Positions 20,066 to 28,755 of a stretch of DNA of 64,000 nucleotides are shown in pieces. Within the stretch, counting starts at the first letter, position 1. Each line of letters starts with the position of its first letter. This stretch comes from Corallococcus caeni (GTDB taxonomy: Bacteria; Myxococcota; Myxococcia; Myxococcales; Myxococcaceae), in assembly GCF_036245865.1 (NCBI RefSeq), contig NZ_BTTW01000002.1, positions 310,001-374,000 on the forward strand. Direction: 5' to 3'. The notes under the pieces are model-generated. The model had not been told where the DNA came from, did not search any database, and saw only the letters and a program-made list of their open reading frames with translations. The position numbers and the translations under genes were made by a program.

Positions 20066-21249
20066 CCCCTGCCTCCATGCAACGGCGTCGTCCCCTCGTT
20101 CAGGATGGCGAGGTAGCCGCGATACGCGAAGACGCGGCCTCGCTTGCGTCCTGTGACCTCCTGCACGATGCCCAGATGCTCCAGGTCCGCGAGCGCCGCG
20201 TTCACGGTGGGGGCGGTCAGTCCGGTCCGAACGACGAGTTGGTTCGAGGTCAGGTAGGGGTGAGCCTGCAAGAGCTCGTGCACACGGAGTGCTGAGCTGG
20301 TGCGCTCGCTTTTGAGGTTGATGAGCTCGCGGTCCTGCTTGAAGCGCTCGGAGATCCGGGTTGCCGCTTCGAAGGCCTGATTCGCGGTCTCCGCGACGCC
20401 CTCAAGAAAGAACTCGAGCCAGGCTTCCCACGCGCCCCGCTCGCGGACCTCCTGGATCAGCCGGTAGTAATCCGCCCGGTGCGTCTTCAGGTAGAGGCTC
20501 AAGTAGAGCAACGGCTTACGGAGCACGCCGTGGACGCACAGATAGAGCGTCACGAGGAGGCGTCCGATGCGGCCATTGCCGTCGAGGAAGGGATGGATGC
20601 TTTCGAACTGCACGTGCAGGAGCCCCGCCTTGATGAGGGCTGGCAGCCGGGACTGCTCCTCGTGCATGAAGTTCTCGAAGGCACTGAGACAACCGTCGAG
20701 CTCCGTCACCGGAGGCGGAACGTACAGCGCATTTCCAGGCCGCGTCCCTCCGATCCAGTTCTGCGAACGACGGAACTCACCTGGATCCATCGTGCCACCG
20801 CGTCCGCTTTGCAGCAGCCGCGCATGCATTTCGCGGATGAGCCGGAGTGAGAGTGGCAGTTCCTTGAGCCGCTCGAGCCCGTACATCATCGCGTCGACGT
20901 AGTTCGAGACTTCGCGGACGTCGTCGATGGGCTGTCCCTCCTGGGCGCCGAGTTCGAACTGGAGCAGGTCGGCGAGCGTCGACTGTGTCCCCTCGATTTG
21001 CGAGGAGAGCACCGCCTCCTTGCGCACGTACATGTAGAGGAACAGCTCCTGGCTCGGCAGGAGCACCGTGATGCCATCAAGGCGGCCCAGCGCCCGCTCG
21101 GCACGGCTGAGTCGGTCCAGAAGTCCCAGAACGTCGATGGATGGGGCCGGCGGTAAGGGCGGCGGCACGAAAGACCGCACGCGCTCCCCGGCGACGGTGG
21201 TCTCCACGAACCGACCCATCCTCGAAGGCGCGGATGAGGCGTCAGTCAT
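20062..21249 (-). CDS. Fic-domain protein AMPylator with C-terminal winged helix
   Basis: 395 aa. The catalytic Fic motif HPFLDGNGRIGR is complete at residues 219-230, with a Fic_N domain before it. An inhibitory helix motif SSQIEG (82-87) fits the (S/T)xxxE(G/N) rule of class II Fic enzymes, where the Glu blocks ATP until relieved. The C-terminus (about 325-390, TSNQLVVRTGLTAPTVNAAL...VFAYRGYLAIL) is a winged helix-turn-helix. The order is that of SoFic-type proteins, which transfer AMP to target side chains. A strong inverted repeat sits 24-53 bases upstream of the start, suggesting autoregulation through the winged helix. No antitoxin gene is adjacent. Confidence 0.92.
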   Translation of the reverse strand: MTDASSAPSRMGRFVETTVAGERVRSFVPPPLPPAPSIDVLGLLDRLSRAERALGRLDGITVLLPSQELFLYMYVRKEAVLSSQIEGTQSTLADLLQFELGAQEGQPIDDVREVSNYVDAMMYGLERLKELPLSLRLIREMHARLLQSGRGGTMDPGEFRRSQNWIGGTRPGNALYVPPPVTELDGCLSAFENFMHEEQSRLPALIKAGLLHVQFESIHPFLDGNGRIGRLLVTLYLCVHGVLRKPLLYLSLYLKTHRADYYRLIQEVRERGAWEAWLEFFLEGVAETANQAFEAATRISERFKQDRELINLKSERTSSALRVHELLQAHPYLTSNQLVVRTGLTAPTVNAALADLEHLGIVQEVTGRKRGRVFAYRGYLAILNEGTTPLHGGRG

Positions 21250-21272
21250 GCCCCCAGCATTCGAATGGGGTT

Positions 21273-21302
21273 TATTTAAGTCAAATGGCTTTGGCTTAAA
21301 TA
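21273..21302. promoter_or_regulatory. Inverted repeat upstream of fic, candidate operator
   Basis: Arms TATTTAAGTCAAA and TTTGGCTTAAATA pair at 12 of 13 positions around a 4-base TGGC spacer. The element is strikingly A/T-rich for this genome and lies just upstream of the fic start codon, where it would overlap the promoter. Confidence 0.65.
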
Positions 21303-21402
21303 GTGTCAGACCTAAGGAAGACAGGCTTTAAAAGCCTCATTTCCCAATGGTTCCAGCAGGTTCGCCCCGTCAGCCAGCACTGCCGGACCCTGTCGGACAC
21401 AT

Positions 21403-23394
21403 CTAGCTGGCGCGCTGCCGCGGCGATTCGGACTCAGACGGGGTGGAGGGGGCCTCCAGGGGCACGCTGAAGAAGAAGGTGACGCCCCGGTCCGGCTCGC
21501 TCTCCACCCAGATGTGGCCGGAGTGGGCCTCCACGATGAGCCGGCTGATGTAGAGCCCCAGGCCCAGCCCCTTGCCGTCCTGCGAGCGGCCGTCCTCCGT
21601 GCGGTAGTACTTGTCGAACAGGCGCGCCGCGTCCCGGGGGGACAGCCCCGCGCCCTGGTTGGTCACCGACACCACGGCGTGGTCGTGCACGGCCGCCAGC
21701 CGCACGTCCACCGGCGTCCCCTTGGGGCTGTACTTGAGCGCGTTGGTCAGCAGGTTCGTCACCACGCGCTCCAGGCGCGCGGCGTCCATGGACACCGGGG
21801 GCAGCGCCGCCGCCAGGTGCAGCCGGAAGCGCTCGCGCGCGTCGGGGGGCACGTCGCGCTCCAGCACCTCCTCCAGGAAGCGGCCCAGGTCGTGCGCCTC
21901 GCGGCGCAGCGTCACCCGGCCGGACTCCAGCCGCGAGCCCTCCAGCAGCTCTTCAATCATCGTGCTCATCCACTCCACGTTGTGGATGATGGCCTGGGCC
22001 ATGTGGCCCTCGCGCTCCAGCTTCCGCTCGTGCAGCGCGCGCTGCAGCAGGTGGGCGCGCAGGTTGATGGTGTTCAGCGGGTTGCGCAGGTCGTGGGAGA
22101 TGAGCCCCACGTACTCCTCGCGCAGCTTCTCCAGGTCCCGGCGCTCGGTGACGTCGCGCAGGATGGCGATGCGCGTGGCGTCGTCCTCGCCCTCCAGCGG
22201 GCTCAGCCGCACCTCCAGCGGCACGTGGGTGCCGTCCTGCCGCTGCCCGGACACCAGCCGCCCCGCGGTGGCGCGCTCCGGGCCTTCGCCCGTGGCGGAC
22301 GGGCCGTGGAGCCCCTCCGGCACGAGCAGCTCCACCTCGCGGCCCAGCAGGGCTTCCCGGCGGTAGCCGAAGACGCGCTCCGCCTCCGCGTTGGCGAACC
22401 GCACGCGCCCGGTGGCGTCCACCACCACCATGGGGTCCGGCGCGGTGTCCAGGAAGGTGCGGAAGCGCTCCTCGGAGGCCTCCAGCGCGGCGGTGGCCCG
22501 CATGCGCTCCCGGTCCAGCACGTCCAGCGCGCGCGCCGCCAGCAGCACCAGCGTGACGCCGCCCGCGGCCACCACCGTGGCGAAGAGGGGCAGCTTCGCG
22601 TCGTGGCTGAGCCCGCCCGTCAGGTGCATCAGCACCAGCGTCAGCCCCAGCACCGGCGGCCCCAGCAGCGTCACCGGCACCAGCCGCCGCGCCACGAAGC
22701 CGCCCAGCGTGTCCCGGGTGAGCCGCGCCATCAGCCCCAGCTCCGGCCGGGCGCACAGCGTGCCCACGCCCAGCAGCATCAGCACGCAGGTGGTGTGCAG
22801 CCCCATGCTGCGCTCCTGGAAGAACGGCGCGGCGGCGGGCGTCACCAGGGGGCCCAGCAGGAAGCCGTTGAGGCCCGTCAGCGCCGCCATCAGCGCGAGC
22901 GCCGCCAGCGCGTCCGACCACGACAGCCGCTGCGGGTGGCCCCGGTCCACCAGCGCCAGCGCCGGGCCCAGCAGCATCAGGCACAGCGCCGTCAGGGGCG
23001 ACGGCGCGACGCCGGACGACGCGATGCCCTCCTCACCGAAGGCGCGCAGCAGCAGCGCGTCCATGCCGCCGTTCCCACCCGTGATGACCCCGTCCACGAG
23101 GCTCGCCGCGCCCAGCAGGGCGGTGGCCAGCGCGAGCGCGGTGCCCAGCCGTTGGCGGGAGCGGTGGGGGGTGGCCGGCAGCCGCAGGCCCAGCGCGGCC
23201 CCGCCCAGCAGCAGCCCCAGCGCGGCGCTGGGACGCATGGCGGGAAGCGCGGCGCCCATGGACTTGAGGACCATGACGTCCAGCGCCCAGCCCACCAGCA
23301 CCAGCAGCCCCACCATGCAGGAGGCCACCGCGGAGCTGCGCGCAAGGGCACGGACCAACGCCGTGCTTCGTGGCATGGAACGGCCGCTCATCAT
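21403..23394 (-). CDS. Membrane PAS sensor histidine kinase
   Basis: 663 aa. The N-terminal 320 residues hold about eight hydrophobic helices (for example AALGLLLGGAALGLRL, GVTLVLLAARAL), an integral membrane sensor region. A PAS domain follows (about 335-450, FRTFLDTAPDPMVVVDATGR), then HisKA with EYVGLISHDLRNPLNTINL and HATPase_c (NLLTNALKYSPKG, DKYYRT, GLGLGLYISRLIVEAH). It is a hybrid-free kinase that needs a separate response regulator, none of which is nearby. Two adjacent ATGs (23394, 23391) follow a G-rich site. Confidence 0.9.
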   Translation of the reverse strand: MMSGRSMPRSTALVRALARSSAVASCMVGLLVLVGWALDVMVLKSMGAALPAMRPSAALGLLLGGAALGLRLPATPHRSRQRLGTALALATALLGAASLVDGVITGGNGGMDALLLRAFGEEGIASSGVAPSPLTALCLMLLGPALALVDRGHPQRLSWSDALAALALMAALTGLNGFLLGPLVTPAAAPFFQERSMGLHTTCVLMLLGVGTLCARPELGLMARLTRDTLGGFVARRLVPVTLLGPPVLGLTLVLMHLTGGLSHDAKLPLFATVVAAGGVTLVLLAARALDVLDRERMRATAALEASEERFRTFLDTAPDPMVVVDATGRVRFANAEAERVFGYRREALLGREVELLVPEGLHGPSATGEGPERATAGRLVSGQRQDGTHVPLEVRLSPLEGEDDATRIAILRDVTERRDLEKLREEYVGLISHDLRNPLNTINLRAHLLQRALHERKLEREGHMAQAIIHNVEWMSTMIEELLEGSRLESGRVTLRREAHDLGRFLEEVLERDVPPDARERFRLHLAAALPPVSMDAARLERVVTNLLTNALKYSPKGTPVDVRLAAVHDHAVVSVTNQGAGLSPRDAARLFDKYYRTEDGRSQDGKGLGLGLYISRLIVEAHSGHIWVESEPDRGVTFFFSVPLEAPSTPSESESPRQRAS

Positions 23395-23526
23395 CCGCGT
23401 CCCCCCGGAACGCCAGCCCTGCATCCTGCCACAACATCTCGTCTTCGGGGGCACCCCGGCAATGAGACGCCGGGGTTGGACGCCTGTCCGCTCTAGGCAG
23501 GGATGTCCGACCTGTCGAGGGTTTGG

Positions 23527-24375
23527 TCAGGGCGCGTAACGGCCCGGGTACACGGTGAGGACCACGCCCAGGCCAGGGCCCACGTCGATGTTGCGCGGCA
23601 CGTAGGTGTCGGTGCCCTCCACGGACAGCTGGAAGGACGACACACCGGCGCCGGAGTGCACGAAGAGGAACAGACCGTGGCCCGCGGTGCCGGTGGTGTT
23701 CACGGACGCGAGGTCCTCGGACGGGTAGTAGACGCGATCCGCCAGCTCCGCGCGGTCCAGCGCCACGCGCGCGCCGCTCACGGGCTGACCGTTGAGATCC
23801 ACCACGCGCCCCAGCACGAAGCCCGCGGAGGCCAGGGTGGCCGCCGGGTCCCCGGTGTGTCCCTGGATGCGCGGCGCACCCACGGCGGCGCCCAGCTGAT
23901 CCACGAACGCGGTGGGCAGGGCCCAGGCGTGCGCGTCGATGATGTCCGTGCGCGGCCGGGTGCCGGTGAAGGCGGTGTCGTAGACGAGCGTGGTGCTGCG
24001 CACGAGGCCGTCGTGCACCAGGCCCACCGCGAGCCCCTGGTGCACGTCGCGCACGGGCACGTCGGTGATGCGGAAGGAGCCGTCCTCGGACACCGCGCCG
24101 GTCGCGAAGGTGGCGGCCGAGTCGTTGACGGCCACGCGCAGGGGCTCCTCCACGCTGAGCGCCATTCCGGTGAGCGACGCGGGTGCGGCGGCCGCGCCCG
24201 CGGCCTCCGGGAACACGCGTGCCTCGCCGCTCACGAGGATGCGAAGGTTTTCAAGATCCACCGCCTCGGCGTCCTCGGTCCGCACGCCGGGGTCCGGTGT
24301 GAAGCCGCCGTCGCCACAGGCCATCGCCAACAGCCCGAGCACGGCACCACCCGCCGCCCGAATGTAGTGTTTCAT
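23527..24375 (-). CDS. Lipoprotein of unknown function
   Basis: 282 aa with a lipobox (GLLAMACGDGG). The C-terminal half contains a carboxypeptidase-regulatory-like stretch (GFVLGRVVDLNGQPVSGARVALD), a beta-sandwich fold often found in surface proteins. The first half (LENLRILVSGEARVFPEA, GSFRITDVPV) is beta-rich. No catalytic motif is seen. It is expected at the cell envelope. Confidence 0.7.
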   Translation of the reverse strand: MKHYIRAAGGAVLGLLAMACGDGGFTPDPGVRTEDAEAVDLENLRILVSGEARVFPEAAGAAAAPASLTGMALSVEEPLRVAVNDSAATFATGAVSEDGSFRITDVPVRDVHQGLAVGLVHDGLVRSTTLVYDTAFTGTRPRTDIIDAHAWALPTAFVDQLGAAVGAPRIQGHTGDPAATLASAGFVLGRVVDLNGQPVSGARVALDRAELADRVYYPSEDLASVNTTGTAGHGLFLFVHSGAGVSSFQLSVEGTDTYVPRNIDVGPGLGVVLTVYPGRYAP

Positions 24376-24593
24376 CGCGCCGCAACATCTTCACGGCCCG
24401 GGGCGATCGCAATCCGTCCCCCGGCACCGTCCGTCCCCTTCAGGACGCCCCGGTGCGCCCGGAGGCTGGACGCACCAGACACCGGGCCCTCCGGGTGTTG
24501 AAAACACGTCGGCACCGGGAGCCTGCCCTCCGTCGAGGACGGAGGGCCGCGCCCGGTGCCGCGGGTCACGCCAGGGAGGAGGAGGCGGAGCGC

Positions 24594-25562
24594 CTACCAG
24601 CGCGTCCCGCCCTTGCTGGAGCCGGAGGACGAGCCGGAGCTCTTGCCCGTGTTCCAGCCGCCACCACTGCCGCTGCTGCTTCCACTGCTGCCGCCGCTGC
24701 TCCGGCCACTGCCGCTGCTGCTCCCGCCGCTGCCGCTGCTCCGGCTGCCGCCACCGGGGCTGCTCCAGCCGCCACCGCTGCTCCCGCTGCTGCTGCCGGA
24801 GCTGCTGCTGCCGCTGCTACCGGAGCTGCTGCTGCCGCTGTTGCTGCTCCGGCTGCTGCCGCTGTTGCCCCAGCCGCCGCCGTTGCCACGGTTGCTGTCG
24901 TTGTCGTCGTCGCGGCTCTTGCTGGCCGGGGTGTTCCAGCCGCCACCCTTGTTGTCGTCGCGGTCGTTGTCACGCGAGCTGTTCGTGTCGGGGGCGGCGT
25001 TGCTGCGGCCCCAACCGCCGGAGCTGCTGGGGGGCCGGGCGCCGGTGCCATTGCCGCCCGGGGGCGGGTTGCGGCCCTGGTGCACGGGGGCCGGAGCGGG
25101 CCGCGAGGGCGTCACGTTGTTGCGGCCGTACCCTGCGGAGGCCGCGTGGCTGTTGTCCCAGCGGTAGCCCCGGCTGCCGCGGTCGTAGGTGTAGCCCGCG
25201 CCCCACGAGCCGCGCGGGTAGTAGTCGTGCTGGTGGCGCCCGTGGAGGTTGCAGTAACCGCCGCTCGCGATGGGGTGGTAGTCCCAGTACCAGACCACCG
25301 TCGGGCCCCGGTAGTAGTAGACGTCGTCCGTGTAGACGTAGGACGCCTGGGGCGGCTGGTAGTCGTGGACGTGGGCGTAGTCTTCCGGGCACCAGCCGCC
25401 GCCGTAGTCGTCGGGGACGGGGTGCGCGCCGGCGAACCGGTACTGCGCCACGGGCTCGACGTAGGTCACGCGGCGGACGGGGCGATGCGAGTGGGCCTCG
25501 ACGACACAGCCGGTCCCCATCAGCAGGGCCAGGGGGACGACCAGGGCGAGCAAGCGGTTCAT
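24594..25562 (-). CDS. Ser/Gly-rich low-complexity lipoprotein
   Basis: 322 aa. Lipobox LLMGTGCVVEA, then a Tyr/His/Asp-rich segment (about 30-130, EDYAHVHDYQPP, DDVYYYRGPTVVWYWDY) and from about residue 160 a Gly/Ser/Asn low-complexity region with recurring GGGW(G/S/N) units and runs of SGSS. The AGGAG before ATG 25562 is good. The Trp-Gly and Ser-Gly repeats are likely disordered and surface-exposed, as in adhesive or matrix proteins. Function is unknown. The repeated codons (AGC-GGC) also make this stretch prone to length change. Confidence 0.7.
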   Translation of the reverse strand: MNRLLALVVPLALLMGTGCVVEAHSHRPVRRVTYVEPVAQYRFAGAHPVPDDYGGGWCPEDYAHVHDYQPPQASYVYTDDVYYYRGPTVVWYWDYHPIASGGYCNLHGRHQHDYYPRGSWGAGYTYDRGSRGYRWDNSHAASAGYGRNNVTPSRPAPAPVHQGRNPPPGGNGTGARPPSSSGGWGRSNAAPDTNSSRDNDRDDNKGGGWNTPASKSRDDDNDSNRGNGGGWGNSGSSRSSNSGSSSSGSSGSSSSGSSSGSSGGGWSSPGGGSRSSGSGGSSSGSGRSSGGSSGSSSGSGGGWNTGKSSGSSSGSSKGGTRW

Positions 25563-25743
25563 GAAGGATCTCCTGGCGCGGAAGTGGACCCTCAAAGCGT
25601 CCCGCTCCGCAACCTCTGCCCCCACCGACGGCCGGGTGCGCCGTTAATTCATCCGGGACGCCTGCCCGCCGGGAAGGGGAGGGGCCCACCTGATATGACA
25701 CCCGGGTCGCGGCCTCCGGGGAGCCGCGCCGGGAGGCATGCGG

Positions 25744-26736
25744 ATGTCGGATGTGGACTTCGGACGCGCGATGGGGGCGTCCTGCGCGTTGCACCCGGGG
25801 CGGGAGGCCACGGGCACCTGCGCGCGCTGCGGCAACTTCACGTGCGACGCGTGCAGCCTGAACGGCACGTCGCCGCGCTGCCCCACGTGCCGGGAGCGCT
25901 CCGGCGCCACCTTCCCGCTGGACCGGGAGACGTGGACCTTCAGCAAGCTGTGGGACGTGTGCTGGGCGGCGTTCCAGCGCGAGTGGGGCATGCTGTCGCT
26001 CGCGGTGTTGATCTACATCGGCGTGAGCATCGGCGCGCAGCTGATGATCAACGTGGCCACGGGCATCGGCGCGGCGTTGGACAGCGGCGCCGTGGCCGTG
26101 GTGTTGAGCCTGGTGGCGCTGGCCGCGCAGCAGCTGGCGCAGGGCCTGGTGCAGCTGGGCCTCTTGCGCGTGTGCTTCGACGTGCTGCACGGCGGCCGCG
26201 TGGACGTGGCGCGCCTCTTCAGCCAGATGCACAAGGCGGTGCCCTACGCGCTGACGATGCTCCTCGTCTTCGCCATCGTGCTGGTGCCGCTGATCATCCT
26301 GGGCGTCCTGGGCTTCCTCGCGGTCATGGGCACGGGCCTGCTGTCGGGCCTCCACCTGGGCGCGGACCCGTCCCCGGGTCAGGTCTTCGACGCGCTGGTG
26401 CCCATCATGGGCGTGCTGGGGCTGGCGTTCGTGGTGCTGGTGGTCCCGCTCACGTACCTGCTGCTGCCGCTGTACCTGGTCCAGCCGGAGCTCGCGTACG
26501 ACGACGTGCCGCCCTCTCCCGTCGAGGTGCTGCGCCGCAGCTGGGCGGCCGCGCAGGGTCAGCGGCTGTCCATCATGGGCGTGGGGCTCATGGCGGGACT
26601 CGTCATGGTGGCGGGGTTCTTCGTGTGCTGCGTGGGCTTCCTCCCCGGCATGGCGCTGGCCCAGCTGCTCATCGCGGGGATGTTCCTGGCCCTGCGCGCT
26701 CCCCGCGACGAAGCCGCGGAGTCCTTCCCGGGCTGA
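25744..26736 (+). CDS. Membrane protein with N-terminal zinc-ribbon (B-box-like)
   Basis: 330 aa. The N-terminus binds metal: CALHPGREATGTCARCGNF...CDAC...CPTC carries a His and paired Cys residues like B-box zinc fingers of bacterial membrane proteins. Then come about six membrane helices (LSLAVLIYIGVSIG, MLLVFAIVLVPLIIL, VVPLTYLLLPLYLV, MAGLVMVAGFFVCCV). Similar proteins are annotated as B-box/DUF membrane proteins of unknown role. ATG 25744 was preferred to 25738 because GGGAGG then lies seven bases upstream. Confidence 0.7.
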   Translation: MSDVDFGRAMGASCALHPGREATGTCARCGNFTCDACSLNGTSPRCPTCRERSGATFPLDRETWTFSKLWDVCWAAFQREWGMLSLAVLIYIGVSIGAQLMINVATGIGAALDSGAVAVVLSLVALAAQQLAQGLVQLGLLRVCFDVLHGGRVDVARLFSQMHKAVPYALTMLLVFAIVLVPLIILGVLGFLAVMGTGLLSGLHLGADPSPGQVFDALVPIMGVLGLAFVVLVVPLTYLLLPLYLVQPELAYDDVPPSPVEVLRRSWAAAQGQRLSIMGVGLMAGLVMVAGFFVCCVGFLPGMALAQLLIAGMFLALRAPRDEAAESFPG

Positions 26737-26754
26737 AGTCCCGCGGGAAGCCGG

Positions 26755-26785
26755 GCGCGCCTTCGCGAAGGAGGCGAAGGCGCGC
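26755..26785. terminator. Bidirectional hairpin terminator
   Basis: Perfect 12-bp stem GCGCGCCTTCGC / GCGAAGGCGCGC around a 7-base loop, placed between the ends of two convergent genes (stops at 26736 and 26798). No T-run on either side, which is common for GC-rich genomes. Confidence 0.7.
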
Positions 26786-26797
26786 GACGCGGACGCT

Positions 26798-27469
26798 TCA
26801 GTGCACCAGCCGCTCGGAGGAACCCGAGCGGGGCGCGACGACCTTGCCCAGGCACGCGAGGATGTGCTCGCGGTACTCGGACAGCTCGCGCAGGCCGCAC
26901 AGCATCCAGCGGCCGCCGATGACGAGCGTGGGCACGCCGCGCACGCCGCGGCTGCCGGCCAGCCGGTGCTCGTCGTAGATGAGCCGGCGCGTCTCCTCCG
27001 AACGGAAGGCCGCGGAGAACTGGTTCATGGACAGGCCCACGCGTGACGCCAGCTCGAACACCACATCCGAGCGCGACACGTTGACGCCCTGCTCCAGCGC
27101 GGCGCGCTGCATGGACCGCGCGAGGAAGGCCCGCGCCTGCGGTCCCTGCAACCGCGCCGCCTCCAGCGCCGCCAGGGCCGGCACGCTGGAGCGCGGTGGA
27201 TCACCGCCCAGCCACAGGTCCGTGGAGAGCAGCGAGGCGGTGGGGTCGGATTCGCGCTGCGCGCGCTTCACCTCCTCCACCAGCCCGCGCACTTCGCGCT
27301 CCGTGGGCAGCACGTCGTGCAGACGCAGCGGGTAGGGTCGCACGCTCCAGCGGACGGCGTCGCCAAACTCCTGGCGAAGCACCTCCAACCGTTGGTCGGC
27401 GAGGTAGCACCAGGCGCAAAGCACATCCTGGTAGACGGTGATCTGCAGCGGCTTGTGCAGCGTTTTCAT
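26798..27469 (-). CDS. DsbA-family oxidoreductase (FrnE-like)
   Basis: 223 aa, no signal peptide, so cytoplasmic. Thioredoxin fold with the active site C18-A-W-C21 (VYQDVLCAWCYLADQRL), a helical insertion, and the cis-Pro loop in RGVRGVPTLVIGG. This is the layout of the FrnE/2-hydroxychromene isomerase-like DsbA family; most have CPWC, so Ala at the second position is a variation that changes redox potential. The start 27469 begins just before the first strand (MKTLHKPLQITVYQD). Substrate unknown. Confidence 0.85.
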   Translation of the reverse strand: MKTLHKPLQITVYQDVLCAWCYLADQRLEVLRQEFGDAVRWSVRPYPLRLHDVLPTEREVRGLVEEVKRAQRESDPTASLLSTDLWLGGDPPRSSVPALAALEAARLQGPQARAFLARSMQRAALEQGVNVSRSDVVFELASRVGLSMNQFSAAFRSEETRRLIYDEHRLAGSRGVRGVPTLVIGGRWMLCGLRELSEYREHILACLGKVVAPRSGSSERLVH

Positions 27470-27658
27470 CGGGGGTCGCCAGATTAGAGGCGCATCCCCG
27501 TCGCTGCCAACACCCCCGGACAATCCGCGCCCGGATGCATTCCCGTATTCCTGAGGAGCATCCAAGGCACCGTGCGCACCGTGAAGCCCCGCACGCATGC
27601 CGTGAAGCAGGCGGGCAGGCACACGGGCACTGCTCGCGTGCCTGCTGTCACACCAGCT

Positions 27659-28678
27659 TCAGGATGCGCGGCCCGCCCTGGCGACCAGCGCGCTGGCCCG
27701 GGTCCCCGCGTACACCAACGCGTGCTCCACGATGGTGCCCGCGATGTCCTGGCCGGTGGCGCCCTCCAGGCCCTCGAAGCCGGGGCTGGAGTTGATCTCC
27801 ATCAGGCGCGGGCCCTCGCGGCCCTCCAGCATGTCCACGCCCGCGACCTCCAGGCCGATGATGCGCGCCGCCATCACCGCGGCCTCCACGTAGGCGGGGG
27901 GCAGGGTGATGGCGCGGCCCTCGCCGCCGCGGTGGATGTTGGAGCGGAACTCGCCCTTCTTCGCCTTGCGCCGCATGGCGCCCACCACGGTGTCGCCCAC
28001 CACCAGCGCGCGCACGTCGCGGCCCTCGCTCTCCGCGACGAACTCCTGGAGGACGATCTCCTGGCCCAGGTCCCAGAAGGTGTCGAGGATGGTCTGCACC
28101 TCCGGCAGCGTGTGGGCGATCATCACGCCCACGCCCTGGGTGCCCTTGATCAGCTTGATGATGACGGGCAGGCCGCCCACCTCCTGCACCAGCTTGCGCA
28201 CGTTGCCGCGGTCATGCGCCATCACCGTCCTGGGCATGTCCAGGCCCGCGCGGGCCAGGAACTGGAGCGCGCGCAGCTTGTCGCGGCTGCGCGCGATGGC
28301 CGTGGGCGGGTTGAGCACCGGCACGTCCATCATCTCGAAGTGGTTCACCACCGCCAGGCCGTACGCGGTGATGGACGCGCCGATGCGCGGAATCACCACG
28401 TCCACGCCCTTCACCTCCGCGCCGCGGTAGGTCATGCGCGGCTTGCCGCGGGCCAGCAACAGGCAGCAGCGCAGCGTGTCGAAGACGAGCGGGCGGTGAC
28501 CCCGGGCCTTGATGGCCTCCACCAGCCGGCGCGTCGAGTACAGCGAGCGCTTGCGGGACAGGATGGCCACGGTCTTCTTCGCGCGGGGCCGCTTGGGTCG
28601 CGGCGCGTCACCGCGCTCGGGTGCCTGTGCGCCAGGCGGGACTGGCGCCTTCTTCGGCTGGGCTTTTCGGGGGGGCAT
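27659..28678 (-). CDS. RimK-type ATP-grasp ligase
   Basis: 339 aa. A basic Pro/Lys N-terminus (about 1-35) precedes the RimK-like core: VAILSRKRSLYSTRRLVEA, SRDKLRALQFLARAGLDMPRT, PVIIKLIKGTQGVGVMI (ATP-binding loop), VLQEFVAESEGRDVRALVVG, and EVAGVDMLEGREGPRLMEINSSPG with metal-binding Asp/Glu/Asn. RimK adds Glu residues to ribosomal protein S6; relatives ligate other amino acids to peptides. The core matches RimK of about 300 aa. Substrate is not certain without neighbours. It is divergent from the activator gene at 28756. Confidence 0.85.
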   Translation of the reverse strand: MPPRKAQPKKAPVPPGAQAPERGDAPRPKRPRAKKTVAILSRKRSLYSTRRLVEAIKARGHRPLVFDTLRCCLLLARGKPRMTYRGAEVKGVDVVIPRIGASITAYGLAVVNHFEMMDVPVLNPPTAIARSRDKLRALQFLARAGLDMPRTVMAHDRGNVRKLVQEVGGLPVIIKLIKGTQGVGVMIAHTLPEVQTILDTFWDLGQEIVLQEFVAESEGRDVRALVVGDTVVGAMRRKAKKGEFRSNIHRGGEGRAITLPPAYVEAAVMAARIIGLEVAGVDMLEGREGPRLMEINSSPGFEGLEGATGQDIAGTIVEHALVYAGTRASALVARAGRAS

Positions 28679-28755
28679 GCGGGGCGCGGGACACTAGCAC
28701 GCACGGGCAGGGAGGCACGGCACGTGGGAACCCTTTGCTATCCTCGCGTTCACTG

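Noticed and set aside
20062..21402. Fic toxin with separate FicA-type antitoxin
   Set aside because: The inhibitory motif is inside the same protein (SSQIEG) and no small gene with such a motif lies next to it.
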